A stretch of DNA of 64,000 nt. Origin: an archaeon (lineage in GTDB: Archaea > Thermoproteota > Nitrososphaeria > Nitrososphaerales > Gagatemarchaeaceae). The DNA lies in assembly GCA_016432545.1 (NCBI GenBank), contig CP066694.1, positions 248,001 to 312,000 on the forward strand. Reading direction: 5' to 3'. Under the pieces are notes generated by a model. It ran no database searches. It saw only the letters and a list, made by a program, of their open reading frames with translations, and was not told the DNA's origin. Position numbers and translations under genes: made by a program. Below, in pieces: positions 15,354-23,684 of the stretch; position 1 is the first letter of the stretch, and every line of letters begins with the position of its first letter.

Positions 15354-17021
15354 TCAGCTTTGCGCCTCTCCGGTCAGCTCTCCCTCAGAGAATTCCCTCA
15401 CCATCTTGGAGAGTGACTCTGGTGAGAAGTCCCGCGAGTCGACCCTCTCAGACATGAAGGCGGCTCTCGTTGTGAGGCTGCTCTGCACCCGCGCCGGGCT
15501 CCAGCCGAAGGCACTGGCTATCTCGTTGAGCCTGAAGCTCCTGTCCAGGACCTCACCTGGGGTAGTAGGGCTGAAGGAGTCGGTAGGGTAGTCGTACCTG
15601 AATACATTTTGGACTGCGAACCCATCTCCATCCAGAGGACGGATCTCGTCGACGCTGACGACTCTCCTGACTATCCTCCCGTCGGGAAGCGCCGTCTTCT
15701 TCATGGTGGCGATCGATGTGAGGTCGCGCACGTGCCCGGCTTCGAACCTCATCGGTGGCGTCGTCAGCCGCTGGACGCACCTCTCGGCACTCTCCGCGTG
15801 AATGGTGGTCATCGTAGAGACCCCGAGAGTGATCGCTGCCGCCAGGGTCTCCGACTCTTCGCCGCGCATTTCGCCCAGGCTCAGGATCGTCGGAGAGAAC
15901 CTCAGAGAGAGCTTGAGAAGGTCGGCGAGGGAGTACTCGTACCTACCGGAGGCTGGCGAAATCCCCGCCCTGTGCGAACGGGTCTTGAGCCTCTGCCAGT
16001 GGAGATGGTCGGGCAGATTGATCTCGAGCACGTCCTCTGCCGTCACCACCTTGGACCTTGGGTTGGCGAGCGCGAGAATGGCGTTCATCAGGGTCGTCTT
16101 GCCCGAATTCGTCTCCCCTGCGATGAGGACGTTCGTGGTCCTCTCTAGCAGGAGCCAGAAGTATGCAGCCATCAAGACCGTCAGGGTCTTGTGCGAATGT
16201 TCCTCTTCGTAGGCGCGAACGGATGTCTGTCGTCCCAGGTGGTGGCGGGCGCGATGCCCCGCTCTCTCCTCAGACGCCAACTGCATGAGCGTGATGGGTC
16301 GCTCCTTCTGCTTTCTGATGGCAAGGGTCGAGCCAGGCCTCGAGATCTCGTCACCGAGGGTGGCGGTGACCCGCCTGTCTGATAGACCGTGTATGGTGAC
16401 CTCAAGGGAAGGTTGTGCGAGCGAGACCGACGTACCTCCCAGCTGGGCAAGCCTTCTGATGAAGGCCTGGAGCCTGGCCTCGTCCTGGTAGACTATGTTC
16501 GTCTTCATGAAGACCTGGTCGCTGAAGTCCCTGTGGAGGACCCTCACCGGTTTGTCGTAACGCGTGACCGAAATCTCCTCGATTCTGTCGTCGTTGACCA
16601 CGGGGTCCAGCTCCCAGAAGCCGGCGTAGTCCCTCATCATGTAGTAGAGCAGCTTGGGCTTGGCCGCGTCTACGTGCTCGCGTATCGAGAGCTCGGAGGC
16701 CGCTCTCAATAGATACTCGGCCAGAATCTCCTCTATTGGCCCCGTCGCTTCCGAAGGAATCGACGTCCGCAGGTTTGTCTTCAGCAGCTCAAGTGCCGCT
16801 CTTTCCGCCTCGCTAAGCTCGGGCGGCCTCACGTGGTAATGGCACGCATCCTCGAATTCGACTATCGAGATCAGGGACGAGGACTCGGGACCCACGTCTC
16901 GCGGGACCCGGTAGGACTCGAGGACGATGCCCCTTCGTTCGGCGTGACCTCCTGACTCCTGCGAACCAGGCAAGGATGAGATTTCGGCGTCATCATATGC
17001 GACCCAGGCTGGCGTCTCCAT
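15354..17021 (-). CDS. Type IV pilus / type II secretion-type ATPase (FlaI/GspE family)
   Basis: This cytoplasmic hexameric ATPase powers pilus assembly. An N-terminal helical domain of about 200 residues leads into the Walker A motif IAGETNSGKTTLMNA. After that come the Asp/His-box region (TAEDVLEINLPDHLHW), the Walker B-like ILSLGEMRGEESE and a His-box (MTTIHAES). The C-terminal 90 residues (FRLNEIASAFGWSPARVQSS) look like an added regulatory or platform-binding tail. ATG 17021 is 26 nt from a TATA box. No archaellum-specific partners are nearby, so adhesive pili are more likely than an archaellum. Confidence 0.9.
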   Translation of the reverse strand: METPAWVAYDDAEISSLPGSQESGGHAERRGIVLESYRVPRDVGPESSSLISIVEFEDACHYHVRPPELSEAERAALELLKTNLRTSIPSEATGPIEEILAEYLLRAASELSIREHVDAAKPKLLYYMMRDYAGFWELDPVVNDDRIEEISVTRYDKPVRVLHRDFSDQVFMKTNIVYQDEARLQAFIRRLAQLGGTSVSLAQPSLEVTIHGLSDRRVTATLGDEISRPGSTLAIRKQKERPITLMQLASEERAGHRARHHLGRQTSVRAYEEEHSHKTLTVLMAAYFWLLLERTTNVLIAGETNSGKTTLMNAILALANPRSKVVTAEDVLEINLPDHLHWQRLKTRSHRAGISPASGRYEYSLADLLKLSLRFSPTILSLGEMRGEESETLAAAITLGVSTMTTIHAESAERCVQRLTTPPMRFEAGHVRDLTSIATMKKTALPDGRIVRRVVSVDEIRPLDGDGFAVQNVFRYDYPTDSFSPTTPGEVLDRSFRLNEIASAFGWSPARVQSSLTTRAAFMSERVDSRDFSPESLSKMVREFSEGELTGEAQS

Positions 17022-17043
17022 TCACCTTGGGACCTTGCGCATC

Positions 17044-17051
17044 GATTTAAC
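17044..17051 (-). promoter_or_regulatory. TATA box of the pilus operon
   Basis: GATTTAAC on the plus strand (GTTAAATC on the coding strand) is centred 26 nt before ATG 17021, so the mRNA is probably leaderless. It is the only promoter I see for the ATPase-platform-pilin set. Confidence 0.6.
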
Positions 17052-17195
17052 CCGCCCCCAGACTCCCTCCCGAATCTTTCACTTTGCATACGGTGAGAAG
17101 TGAAGAACACTTTCGAGATACTCCCACCTTGTTCTATGAAATTGTTGCGTAATCGCTTAAATGAAACTGGGGCGAATAATACCGTAGGAACAAGC

Positions 17196-17384
17196 ATGTA
17201 CATCAGCCAGGCTCAGAAGCCGGTGCCCACTTGCGGACTCTGCGGAAGGTCTCTCGGGATTGGCTTCTACTACAACTGCCATGTGTGTGGCGCCACCTAC
17301 TGCTACGCCCACAGCCCTCAGAAGTGCGACCACAGGAAGGTCAGGTCTCCACCGATGAGGATACCCCTTCCCGACCGCACCTGA
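17196..17384 (+). CDS. Small AN1-like zinc-finger protein
   Basis: From ATG 17196 the protein has 62 residues. It carries CGLCGRSLGIGF, then YNCHVCGATYCYAHSPQKCD and a final His: two CxxC pairs followed by C, H, C, H. The spacing resembles AN1-type zinc fingers, which bind two zinc ions, but the last ligands run C-D-H rather than the usual H-x-C. A short basic tail follows. A TATA-like GCTTAAAT at 17155-17162 is 38 nt upstream. An earlier in-frame start at 17100 would read through the promoter. The cellular role of single AN1-like proteins in archaea is unknown. Confidence 0.65.
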   Translation: MYISQAQKPVPTCGLCGRSLGIGFYYNCHVCGATYCYAHSPQKCDHRKVRSPPMRIPLPDRT

Positions 17385-17441
17385 CCCCCATACGTTCCTA
17401 TCGCCCCCCAGACCGTGTAGTATCAACTGCCTCCAGAGTGG

Positions 17442-17449
17442 GTATATAC
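17442..17449 (+). promoter_or_regulatory. TATA box of the ridA-like gene
   Basis: GTATATAC is centred about 27 nt before TTG 17472, the spacing for a leaderless message. GTG 17460 is only 15 nt away, which favours TTG 17472 as start. Confidence 0.55.
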
Positions 17450-17471
17450 GGTGGATTGAGTGGGCCTGCTG

Positions 17472-17843
17472 TTGAAGTCTGAAGTCAAATCTGATTCGGC
17501 GCCTCAACCAGCCGGCCCGTATTCGCAGGCTGTGGACGCCGGTGCCGTCTATTGCGCAGGGCAGCTCGGCATAGACCGGGCATCGGGAAGACTGGAAGAA
17601 GGGATTGCCGCACAGACTTCGCGCGCCTTGACCAACCTAGAGTCGGTGCTCAGCGCCGCCGGCCTTGGACTGCGCAACGTCGTGAAGACGACAGTGTTCC
17701 TTGCGGACCTCGCTGAGTACTCCGCCATGAATGAGGAATACGCCCGTCACTTTGAGCAGCCTTATCCGGCGAGGACGACCGTTGGGGCCGCAGCCCTGCC
17801 TAGGGGAGCCAGGGTCGAAATCGACGCAGTCGCGGTCCGATAG
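17472..17843 (+). CDS. ridA: RidA family (YjgF/YER057c) reactive enamine/imine deaminase
   Basis: RidA proteins are small trimeric enzymes that hydrolyse reactive 2-aminoacrylate and related imines released by PLP enzymes, protecting amino-acid metabolism. The family pattern is clear: PAGPYSQAV at the N-terminus, VYCAGQLGID, the central NLESVLSAAG, VVKTTVFLADLAEYSAMNEE, and the C-terminal signature ALPRGARVEIDAVA. The Arg in that signature binds the substrate carboxylate. The start is uncertain between TTG 17472 (123 residues, supported by TATA spacing) and GTG 17460. Confidence 0.92.
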   Translation: MKSEVKSDSAPQPAGPYSQAVDAGAVYCAGQLGIDRASGRLEEGIAAQTSRALTNLESVLSAAGLGLRNVVKTTVFLADLAEYSAMNEEYARHFEQPYPARTTVGAAALPRGARVEIDAVAVR

Positions 17844-17856
17844 CGGCGATCTCCTC

Positions 17857-17949
17857 CTACGCCCGCGCCTTCCTGTAGGGTCCTCTGCTCCTCTTCCGTG
17901 CCTTTTTCTTGCGTGCCGCCTTCACTAGGAGCCTCTCTTCACTGCTCAT
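17857..17949 (-). CDS. 30-residue, highly basic small ORF coupled to the Mrp/NBP35 gene
   Basis: The ATG overlaps the TGA stop of the upstream Fe-S carrier gene (ATGA), which suggests translational coupling. The 30-residue product starts MSSEERLLVKAARKKKARKR and ends SRGPYRKARA; about half the residues are Lys or Arg. Such composition is seen in tiny ribosomal or RNA-binding proteins, but it does not match eL41 or another small protein I know. It could also be a fortuitous ORF. Confidence 0.5.
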   Translation of the reverse strand: MSSEERLLVKAARKKKARKRSRGPYRKARA

Positions 17950-19001
17950 GCCTTCATCCTTGAGTAGGCCACGATGCTGACCAGGCCGGCTACCCTAAAC
18001 GCCAGGTCCTTGAAGGCAAGCGCTCCCACCGACTCAGGGGAAGAGGAGACTATGGGCGTGCCTGCGTCCGAGCTCTCTCGGATTTCGATGCCCAGGGGGA
18101 CCTCCCCCAGAAAGTCGACCTTCTGCGAGTCCGCCATCCTCCTGCCACCGCCTTCCGAGAAGATCGGGGTCCTCTCCCCGCAGTGGGGGCAGAGGAAGTA
18201 GCTCATGTTCTCAACTACCCCCAGGATGGGAACGTCCAGACGCCTGAACATCGAGAGGGCCTTTGCCGCTATGCTGAGGGCCGCGTCTTGGGGGGTGGTG
18301 ACTATGACCACTCCACCTAGAGGGACAGTCTGTGCAAGGGTGAGAGAAGCATCGCCCGTGCCAGGGGGAAGGTCGCAGACCAGGTAGTCAAGCTCTCCCC
18401 AGTCTACCTGGGCGAGCAGCTGCCTCACCGCGCCCGCGACCAATGGCCCTCGCCAAATGACCGCTGACTGTTCCTTGTAGAAGAAGCCGAGCGAGGCGAC
18501 CTTGACTCCGTGGGCCACGGGTGGCACGATCCGATCGCTCCTGACTTCAGCCGGGGAGTCGACTCCCATCATGTGGGGTATGTTGGGCCCATAGACGTCC
18601 GCATCGACGAGGCCTACCTTGGCGCCGGACGCAGCGAGCGCGACTGCGAGGTTGACAGCTACCGTGGACTTTCCCACTCCGCCCTTCCCGCTGGCAACCG
18701 CGATCACGTTCTTCACCCCTCTCAGAGTCTCGCTCTGTGCGTAGTCTCTCGTGGCGAAGACCTTCGAGCTTGTCTTCATGACCACCTCGCTGACGCCGGG
18801 GACCCCCCGTACCGCATCCTTCGCAGACTCCTCGATGCGGGTCCGCAATGGGCAGGCGGGGGTCGTGAGATTGAGGGTGAACTTCACCGAGCCCCCTTCG
18901 ATTTCGACCCCCTCAACCATGTGCAGGGAAACTAGGTCTCGACCGAGCTCGGGGTCCTTGACCTGTGCCAGGGCTTCGAGCACCTCTTCTTTTGATGGCA
19001 A
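17946..19001 (-). CDS. Mrp/NBP35-type P-loop iron-sulfur cluster carrier
   Basis: The protein carries and transfers [4Fe-4S] clusters to apo-proteins in the cytoplasm as a homodimer. The first 85 residues are a MIP18/DUF59 domain (VLEALAQVKDPELGRDLVSL). The deviant Walker A ASGKGGVGKST is near residue 107. VGLVDADVYGPNIPHM, LDYLVCDLPPGTGD and the cluster-binding CxxC in YFLCPHCGE follow. It has 351 residues, the normal length for the fused form. A 30-residue ORF overlaps its stop codon. Confidence 0.93.
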   Translation of the reverse strand: MPSKEEVLEALAQVKDPELGRDLVSLHMVEGVEIEGGSVKFTLNLTTPACPLRTRIEESAKDAVRGVPGVSEVVMKTSSKVFATRDYAQSETLRGVKNVIAVASGKGGVGKSTVAVNLAVALAASGAKVGLVDADVYGPNIPHMMGVDSPAEVRSDRIVPPVAHGVKVASLGFFYKEQSAVIWRGPLVAGAVRQLLAQVDWGELDYLVCDLPPGTGDASLTLAQTVPLGGVVIVTTPQDAALSIAAKALSMFRRLDVPILGVVENMSYFLCPHCGERTPIFSEGGGRRMADSQKVDFLGEVPLGIEIRESSDAGTPIVSSSPESVGALAFKDLAFRVAGLVSIVAYSRMKA

Positions 19002-19023
19002 CGGCGCGACGGGCCACCTCCCG

Positions 19024-19031
19024 TATAAAAT
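19024..19031 (+). promoter_or_regulatory. TATA box of the F420 operon
   Basis: TATAAAAT, a near-consensus box, is centred 37 nt before ATG 19064. The predicted start of transcription would be near 19053, just before the cofE start, and the box can drive cofE-cofD-cofC and the amidohydrolase gene as one unit. Confidence 0.6.
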
Positions 19032-19063
19032 TCTAGCTCAGGTCCGCTTTCAGCTTTCAGGAT

Positions 19064-19846
19064 ATGCTTTTCCGAGCCCCCGTGAGGCGTCCTCACATGA
19101 GGGAGGTCGTCATACGCCCGCTTCCCGGGCTCCCAGAGGTCGGGGAAGGCGCCGACATCGCAGAGATGATCGTGGAAGCCGCAAGACGCTCCAAATTCCG
19201 GCTGGAGAACGGGGACGTAGTGGTGGTCAAGCAGAAGATCGTATCGAAGTCCGAGGGGAGACTGGTGAGGATCTCCGGAGTTGTACCCGGTAAGCGAGCC
19301 AAGGCCCTGGCCGCCGAACAGGGCAAGGACCCCAGGCTCGTGGAACTGATTCTGAAGGAGTCTAGGCGGGTGGTAAGAGCAGGGCACGGAGTCATCATCA
19401 CCGAGACACGCCAGGGTCTCGTGTGCGCGAACGCCGGGATCGACCAGTCCAACGTGGGCGAGGGCCTTGTCGCCCTCCTCCCAATGGACGCAGACGCGAG
19501 CGCGAGGAGAATCCGCCGGAGGCTCAAGGAGTTGACCGACAGGAAGCTCGCGGTCGTGGTGACTGACACCTTCGGGAGGCCTTGGCGGAAGGGCCAGACT
19601 GACGTCGCGATAGGCTGCTCTGGAATCGAGCCTCTTCTCTCCTATGCGGGAAGGAAGGACTCGTTCGGCTACGAGCTCAGAGTCACAGAACCAGCAGTCG
19701 TGGACGAGATAGCCGGCGCCGTGGAACTTGCGATCGGGAAACTCGGGAGGATGCCAGTCGCCGTCGTCCGCGGGATTGAGTACCGCGAGGGGGATGCAGG
19801 CGTGGGCTCGATGCTGATGGAGAAGACGCGGGACCTGTTCAGGTGA
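19064..19846 (+). CDS. cofE: Coenzyme F420-0:L-glutamate ligase
   Basis: Adds gamma-linked glutamates to F420-0 with GTP in the last steps of coenzyme F420 synthesis. Motifs typical of the family are visible: GDVVVVKQKIVSKSEGR near residue 55, the ITETRQGLVCANAGIDQSNV block, and DTFGRPWRKGQTDVAIGCSG near residue 170. It has 260 residues from ATG 19064. An internal ATG at 19097 (MREVVIRPLPGLPE) matches the usual family start and may be the true one. cofD begins four bases after its stop. Confidence 0.95.
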   Translation: MLFRAPVRRPHMREVVIRPLPGLPEVGEGADIAEMIVEAARRSKFRLENGDVVVVKQKIVSKSEGRLVRISGVVPGKRAKALAAEQGKDPRLVELILKESRRVVRAGHGVIITETRQGLVCANAGIDQSNVGEGLVALLPMDADASARRIRRRLKELTDRKLAVVVTDTFGRPWRKGQTDVAIGCSGIEPLLSYAGRKDSFGYELRVTEPAVVDEIAGAVELAIGKLGRMPVAVVRGIEYREGDAGVGSMLMEKTRDLFR

Positions 19847-19850
19847 GAGG

Positions 19851-20765
19851 ATGAAGATTGTGGCGCTCGCGGGTGGGACCGGTTCTGCCAAGATCCTCAG
19901 GGGCCTCGAGAGGCTGGGGCAAGAGATGACTGTCATCTCCAACGTGGGTGACAACGTCTGGATGCACGGGCTCTACGTCTGCCCGGACATCGACATCGCG
20001 ATGTACTCCTTGGCCGGGGTTGCAGACATCAAAAAGGGGTGGGGCGTCGCCGATGACACCTTCAATGTTCAAGAGGCGCTGGGGCGCCTGGGGGAGCCGA
20101 CCTGGTTCAACTTGGGCGACAAGGACCTGGGGGTCCACATACTCAGGACCCGCCTCCTGCGCGGGGGGAAGGGACTGACAGCAGTCACCGACCGACTGAG
20201 GCGGGGCTTCGGTGTCAGGGCCCGAGTGCTGCCCGCGACAGACGACGAGGTCGAGACGCACATCTCGACTTCCGTGGGGACTGTCCATCTCCAAGACTAC
20301 TGGGTTCGGCTGAAAGCGAGGCCGAAGGTCAAGCGCGTCGTCTATCGAGGCGCATCCCGAGCGAAGGCCTCGCCCCAAGCGCTCAAGTCGATAGCCCAGG
20401 CTGACAGGGTCATAGTCTGTCCCGCCAACCCTGTGACGAGCATCGGCCCCATCATTGCCATCCCGGGAATTCAGAGGGCGCTAACCAGCACTCGTTCAAG
20501 GGTCGTTGCCCTCTCGCCGATGATCGGGTCGCGCCCCTTCAGCGGTCCTGCGGCGAAGCTGATGAAGGCGCAGGGCCTCAGCCCCTCTTCGGTGGGGATA
20601 GCAGAAGCCTACTCGGAATTCCTCGACTGCCTCCTCGTAGACCGGAGCGACGAGACACTGGCAGAACGGATAAGGCGCAAGGGCCCGTCATGCGTCCTGA
20701 CCGATGCGTCAATCCGGGGCCCCGAGGACGAAGTCAGGCTCGCCAGGGAGCTGGTGGCCGCTTGA
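19851..20765 (+). CDS. cofD: 2-phospho-L-lactate transferase (F420 biosynthesis)
   Basis: Joins the activated phospholactate (or phosphoenolpyruvate) unit to FO, making F420-0 or its dehydro form. The N-terminal nucleotide-binding loop LAGGTGSAKILRGLE, then VGDNVWMHGLYVCPDIDIAM and DDTFNVQEALGRLG, are all typical. CPANPVTSIGPIIAIPGI lies near residue 195. The 304-residue length is normal. It sits directly behind cofE, and its TGA stop overlaps the TTG start of cofC (TTGA), so the order is cofE-cofD-cofC. Confidence 0.96.
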   Translation: MKIVALAGGTGSAKILRGLERLGQEMTVISNVGDNVWMHGLYVCPDIDIAMYSLAGVADIKKGWGVADDTFNVQEALGRLGEPTWFNLGDKDLGVHILRTRLLRGGKGLTAVTDRLRRGFGVRARVLPATDDEVETHISTSVGTVHLQDYWVRLKARPKVKRVVYRGASRAKASPQALKSIAQADRVIVCPANPVTSIGPIIAIPGIQRALTSTRSRVVALSPMIGSRPFSGPAAKLMKAQGLSPSSVGIAEAYSEFLDCLLVDRSDETLAERIRRKGPSCVLTDASIRGPEDEVRLARELVAA

Positions 20766-21388
20766 GGATAGCAGTTCTCGTTCCGTTCAAGTCTTCCAAC
20801 CAAAAGTCGAGGCTGGCCGGGTATCTCGGCGCGAGCGACAGAGAGGCGTTCGCACTAGCTCTGCTGGAGGACCTCCTTGATGTTGTCTCCGCGTCTCCCC
20901 ACCTTGATTGTTGGGTAGTGACCTCCGACGACGAGGCAGCCAAGGCCGCCGCCAGGGTCGGGGCCGGTAGCGTGCGCGAAGACTCAGACGACGGAGTCAA
21001 CGAAGCCGTGCTCTCGGGGGTCCGGTCGATCAAGGGATGCGACGACTTCCTCGTCCTCCCATCCGACCTGGCGACACTCTCACCTTCGGAACTAGACGGG
21101 GCTATCCGTCTAAAGTCGCAAGGTATGGGGATTGTGATCTCGCCGTCCAGGACATTCAACGGAACCAATCTCCTACTGTTCTCCCGTGACAGGATGATTC
21201 CCCTCAGGTATGACAACGACAGCTTCCGAGGGCACCTCAGAGGCGCGGGCAGGGAGGGATTCAAGACCGCGGTCTACTGCCCTCCGGGCGTCATGTTCGA
21301 CGTCGACACCAGGTTGGACCTTCGTGAACTCTCGCACTCCCGAATAAGTACGCGGGCCTCCTCGATGGCGAGAAGGCTTCTGGCTTGA
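20762..21388 (+). CDS. cofC: 2-phospho-L-lactate guanylyltransferase
   Basis: Activates phospholactate (or phosphoenolpyruvate) with GTP to give the donor used by CofD. The protein begins RIAVLVPFKSSNQKSRLAGY, the nucleotide-binding start of CofC, and later shows CDDFLVLPSDLATLSP and ISPSRTFNGTNLLLF. From TTG 20762 it has 208 residues. The longer frame from 20690 overlaps cofD and is not conserved-looking. The start overlaps the cofD stop and its own stop overlaps the next start, both through TTGA. Confidence 0.93.
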   Translation: MRIAVLVPFKSSNQKSRLAGYLGASDREAFALALLEDLLDVVSASPHLDCWVVTSDDEAAKAAARVGAGSVREDSDDGVNEAVLSGVRSIKGCDDFLVLPSDLATLSPSELDGAIRLKSQGMGIVISPSRTFNGTNLLLFSRDRMIPLRYDNDSFRGHLRGAGREGFKTAVYCPPGVMFDVDTRLDLRELSHSRISTRASSMARRLLA

Positions 21389-22905
21389 CCCTGGTCATCG
21401 AGGACTGCAAGCTCTGGGGCCGCAAGGGGGGCTCCTTGGTCGTCGAGGAGGGCAGGATCGCAGCTTTCGTTGAAGGCGGGACGCCGAAGGTCCGGAGCGA
21501 CGCAACTCGCATTTCTGGAAACGGGGGCACTGTCTTCATGGGCTTCATCGACACTCACTGTCACCCCTTCGAGTACGGCTGGCTTCGAAGGAACCTCGAC
21601 CTGAAGGGGACCTCGAACCTGACGGGGATACGGCTCAGGCTCTCGGCCAGGGCTAGGTCTACTCTCCCTGGGGCTTGGATAGCAGGGATGGGGTGGGACC
21701 AGGAGCGCCTGTCAGAGGCGCGCATGCCGACGAGATCCGACATAGACGATGTCACGCCCAACAACCCGGTCGTCCTCACGCGCGTCTGCGGTCACATCGG
21801 ACTCCTCAACTCCAGGGCGCTGCAGGAGATGGCCAACGCAGCGGTCGGATTGGAGGGATACGACCTTGACTCTAGAGGGACTCCCACCGGCATCGTTCGC
21901 GAGTCTGCCCTCCCCCCTGTTCTGGCCGTCCTCCCCAAGAGCGAGGCCGCCATGACGTCTGACCTCCTCACCGCGGAGGTGGAGGCTTCCAAGTCGGGGC
22001 TCACCACTCTCCATTGTATCATCTCAGAGGCGGCCTATCAGGAGGAGCTCTCCGCTCTGGTGGGGCTTCACAGCTCGGGGTCGCTATCTCTGAAGTACAA
22101 GGTCTACATCCCGGCTGCAGCGATCGGGTACGTCGAGGACCGGAGGATCAGAGACAGGCTCAACGACGACAAGGTCAGGCTTTCTGGGGTGAAGATCTAC
22201 GCGGACGGGTCGCTTGGCGCCCGCACGGCCGCCCTCAGGGAGCCGTACGCCGATGACCCCGGCAACTCGGGGCTGCTCAGATACTCCCAAGATGCACTGA
22301 ACCAGGCGGTTGAGGCGGCCCATGACGCCGGATTCCAGGCGGTCGTCCACGCGATTGGCGACCGAGCGGTCGAGCAGGCCTTGGAGGCGATTTCACGCGT
22401 CTCGGGGCCGGGGAACGAGAGAAGGCACAGGATTGAACATGCGAGCTTGCTCCCGCCCGACCTCCTCAGCCGGATGAGGAAGCATGCTGTAAGAGCGACC
22501 GTCCAGCCGTTGTTCATCACTTCAGACACGTGGGCGTCGGAACGATTGGGGCCCGAAAGAGCCAGACACCTCTATCCCCTGAGGTCCATGCTCAAGGCAG
22601 GCATCATAGCCTCGGGCAGCTCTGACTCGCCGATAGAGTCGATGAGCCCGATCCTCGGCATGTGGGCCTCGATGGTGAGGTCTGGGGTCGCCCCAGAGGA
22701 AGCGCTCTCGATGTCGGAGGCGGTCGCCCTCTACACCTCGAATGCACGATCCAACGGCGGGGACCCAGAGGAGGAGGGTCTCGGCGCCCGAGCTGATTTG
22801 TGTCTGCTCGATTCGGACGTCGAGGGGATGCATCCTGCTTTGCTCAGGAAGGTGAGAGTCTCTGCCACCGTGGTCGGTGGGGAACCCGTCTATTCAGCAT
22901 CCTAG
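21385..22905 (+). CDS. Amidohydrolase of the YtcJ type (Amidohydro_3)
   Basis: A metal-dependent hydrolase of the amidohydrolase superfamily. Visible metal and active-site segments are FIDTHCHPFEYG near residue 55, GVKIYADGSLGARTAA near 270, VVHAIGDRAVEQAL near 320, HRIEHASLL near 345 and IASGSSDSPIE near 410. YtcJ-like enzymes are predicted to cleave N-acyl or formamide bonds; the substrate here is unknown. Its TTG start overlaps the cofC stop (TTGA), which places it in the F420 operon. A role in the coenzyme or in a linked pathway is possible but unproven. Confidence 0.85.
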   Translation: MTLVIEDCKLWGRKGGSLVVEEGRIAAFVEGGTPKVRSDATRISGNGGTVFMGFIDTHCHPFEYGWLRRNLDLKGTSNLTGIRLRLSARARSTLPGAWIAGMGWDQERLSEARMPTRSDIDDVTPNNPVVLTRVCGHIGLLNSRALQEMANAAVGLEGYDLDSRGTPTGIVRESALPPVLAVLPKSEAAMTSDLLTAEVEASKSGLTTLHCIISEAAYQEELSALVGLHSSGSLSLKYKVYIPAAAIGYVEDRRIRDRLNDDKVRLSGVKIYADGSLGARTAALREPYADDPGNSGLLRYSQDALNQAVEAAHDAGFQAVVHAIGDRAVEQALEAISRVSGPGNERRHRIEHASLLPPDLLSRMRKHAVRATVQPLFITSDTWASERLGPERARHLYPLRSMLKAGIIASGSSDSPIESMSPILGMWASMVRSGVAPEEALSMSEAVALYTSNARSNGGDPEEEGLGARADLCLLDSDVEGMHPALLRKVRVSATVVGGEPVYSAS

Positions 22906-23684
22906 CGGCGCGACTGGGTCCCTGGACTCGTCGAAAGCATCTCAAGGAGTCCGTCGACCGCGTCGAAGAAGCTCTTGTCTCTGAGGTGCTCGAACCTCGG
23001 CCTGGGAACGTCCACCTTCAGTTCCCCGATCACTGTCCCGGGCCTGGGCGAGAGTACGACGATCCTGTCGGCCATCATCACCGCCTCCTCCACGTTGTGG
23101 GTGATCATGACGAAGTCGTTTGTAGGCAGGCTGGGGTCTCCCAGGATTTTCAGGAGCTGCACCCTCAGGTCCTTGGCCGTAAGCTCATCGAGAGAGGAGA
23201 AGGGCTCGTCGAGGAGCATCACTTCAGGATTGAGGGCCAGCGCCCTGGCGATTCCGACCCTTTGCTTCATCCCGCCTGAGAGGTCGTGGGGATACGCGTC
23301 CTCGAAGCCGCTGAGGTGGACCATGGCCATGTACCTTATCGCCCGCTCTCGCGCTTCAGACCTGTCCACGCCGCTCACCTCGAGCGGGAGCTGGATGTTC
23401 TGAAGGGCCGTCTTCCAGGGGAAGAGGGCGAAGGACTGGAAGACCATGGTGACCTTGGGCGAAGGCCCTGTAACAGGCTGCCCACTGAACAGTACTTCGC
23501 CGGTGTCCGCTCTGTCCAGGCCCGCGACTATCCTCAGCAGCGTCGACTTCCCGCACCCAGACGGGCCTATGACGCACACGAACTCGTCCTTTCTCACCTC
23601 GAGGGTGACGTCCTTGAGCGCTTGGACCACGGAGCCGTTCCGGTAGGCCTTGGAGACTCCCCTTACCTCGATGACCCCGGTCAT
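22902..23684 (-). CDS. ABC transporter ATP-binding protein (nitrate/sulfonate/taurine type)
   Basis: The nucleotide-binding subunit of an importer. Walker A IGPSGCGKSTLL is near residue 42, the Q-loop VFQSFALFPWKTAL follows, then the signature LSGGMKQRVGIARAL, Walker B VMLLDEPFSSLD and the switch His in MITHNVEEAV. It has 260 residues from ATG 23684, which overlaps the permease stop (ATGA); an earlier in-frame start at 23732 would lie inside the permease gene. The sequence type matches SsuB/TauB/NrtD, so an anion or sulfonate is a likely cargo. Confidence 0.92.
   Translation of the reverse strand: MTGVIEVRGVSKAYRNGSVVQALKDVTLEVRKDEFVCVIGPSGCGKSTLLRIVAGLDRADTGEVLFSGQPVTGPSPKVTMVFQSFALFPWKTALQNIQLPLEVSGVDRSEARERAIRYMAMVHLSGFEDAYPHDLSGGMKQRVGIARALALNPEVMLLDEPFSSLDELTAKDLRVQLLKILGDPSLPTNDFVMITHNVEEAVMMADRIVVLSPRPGTVIGELKVDVPRPRFEHLRDKSFFDAVDGLLEMLSTSPGTQSRR

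Noticed and set aside
11075-17021. Archaellum operon
   Set aside because: No FlaF/G/H or archaellin cluster is present; the ATPase-platform-pilin set fits an adhesive pilus better.
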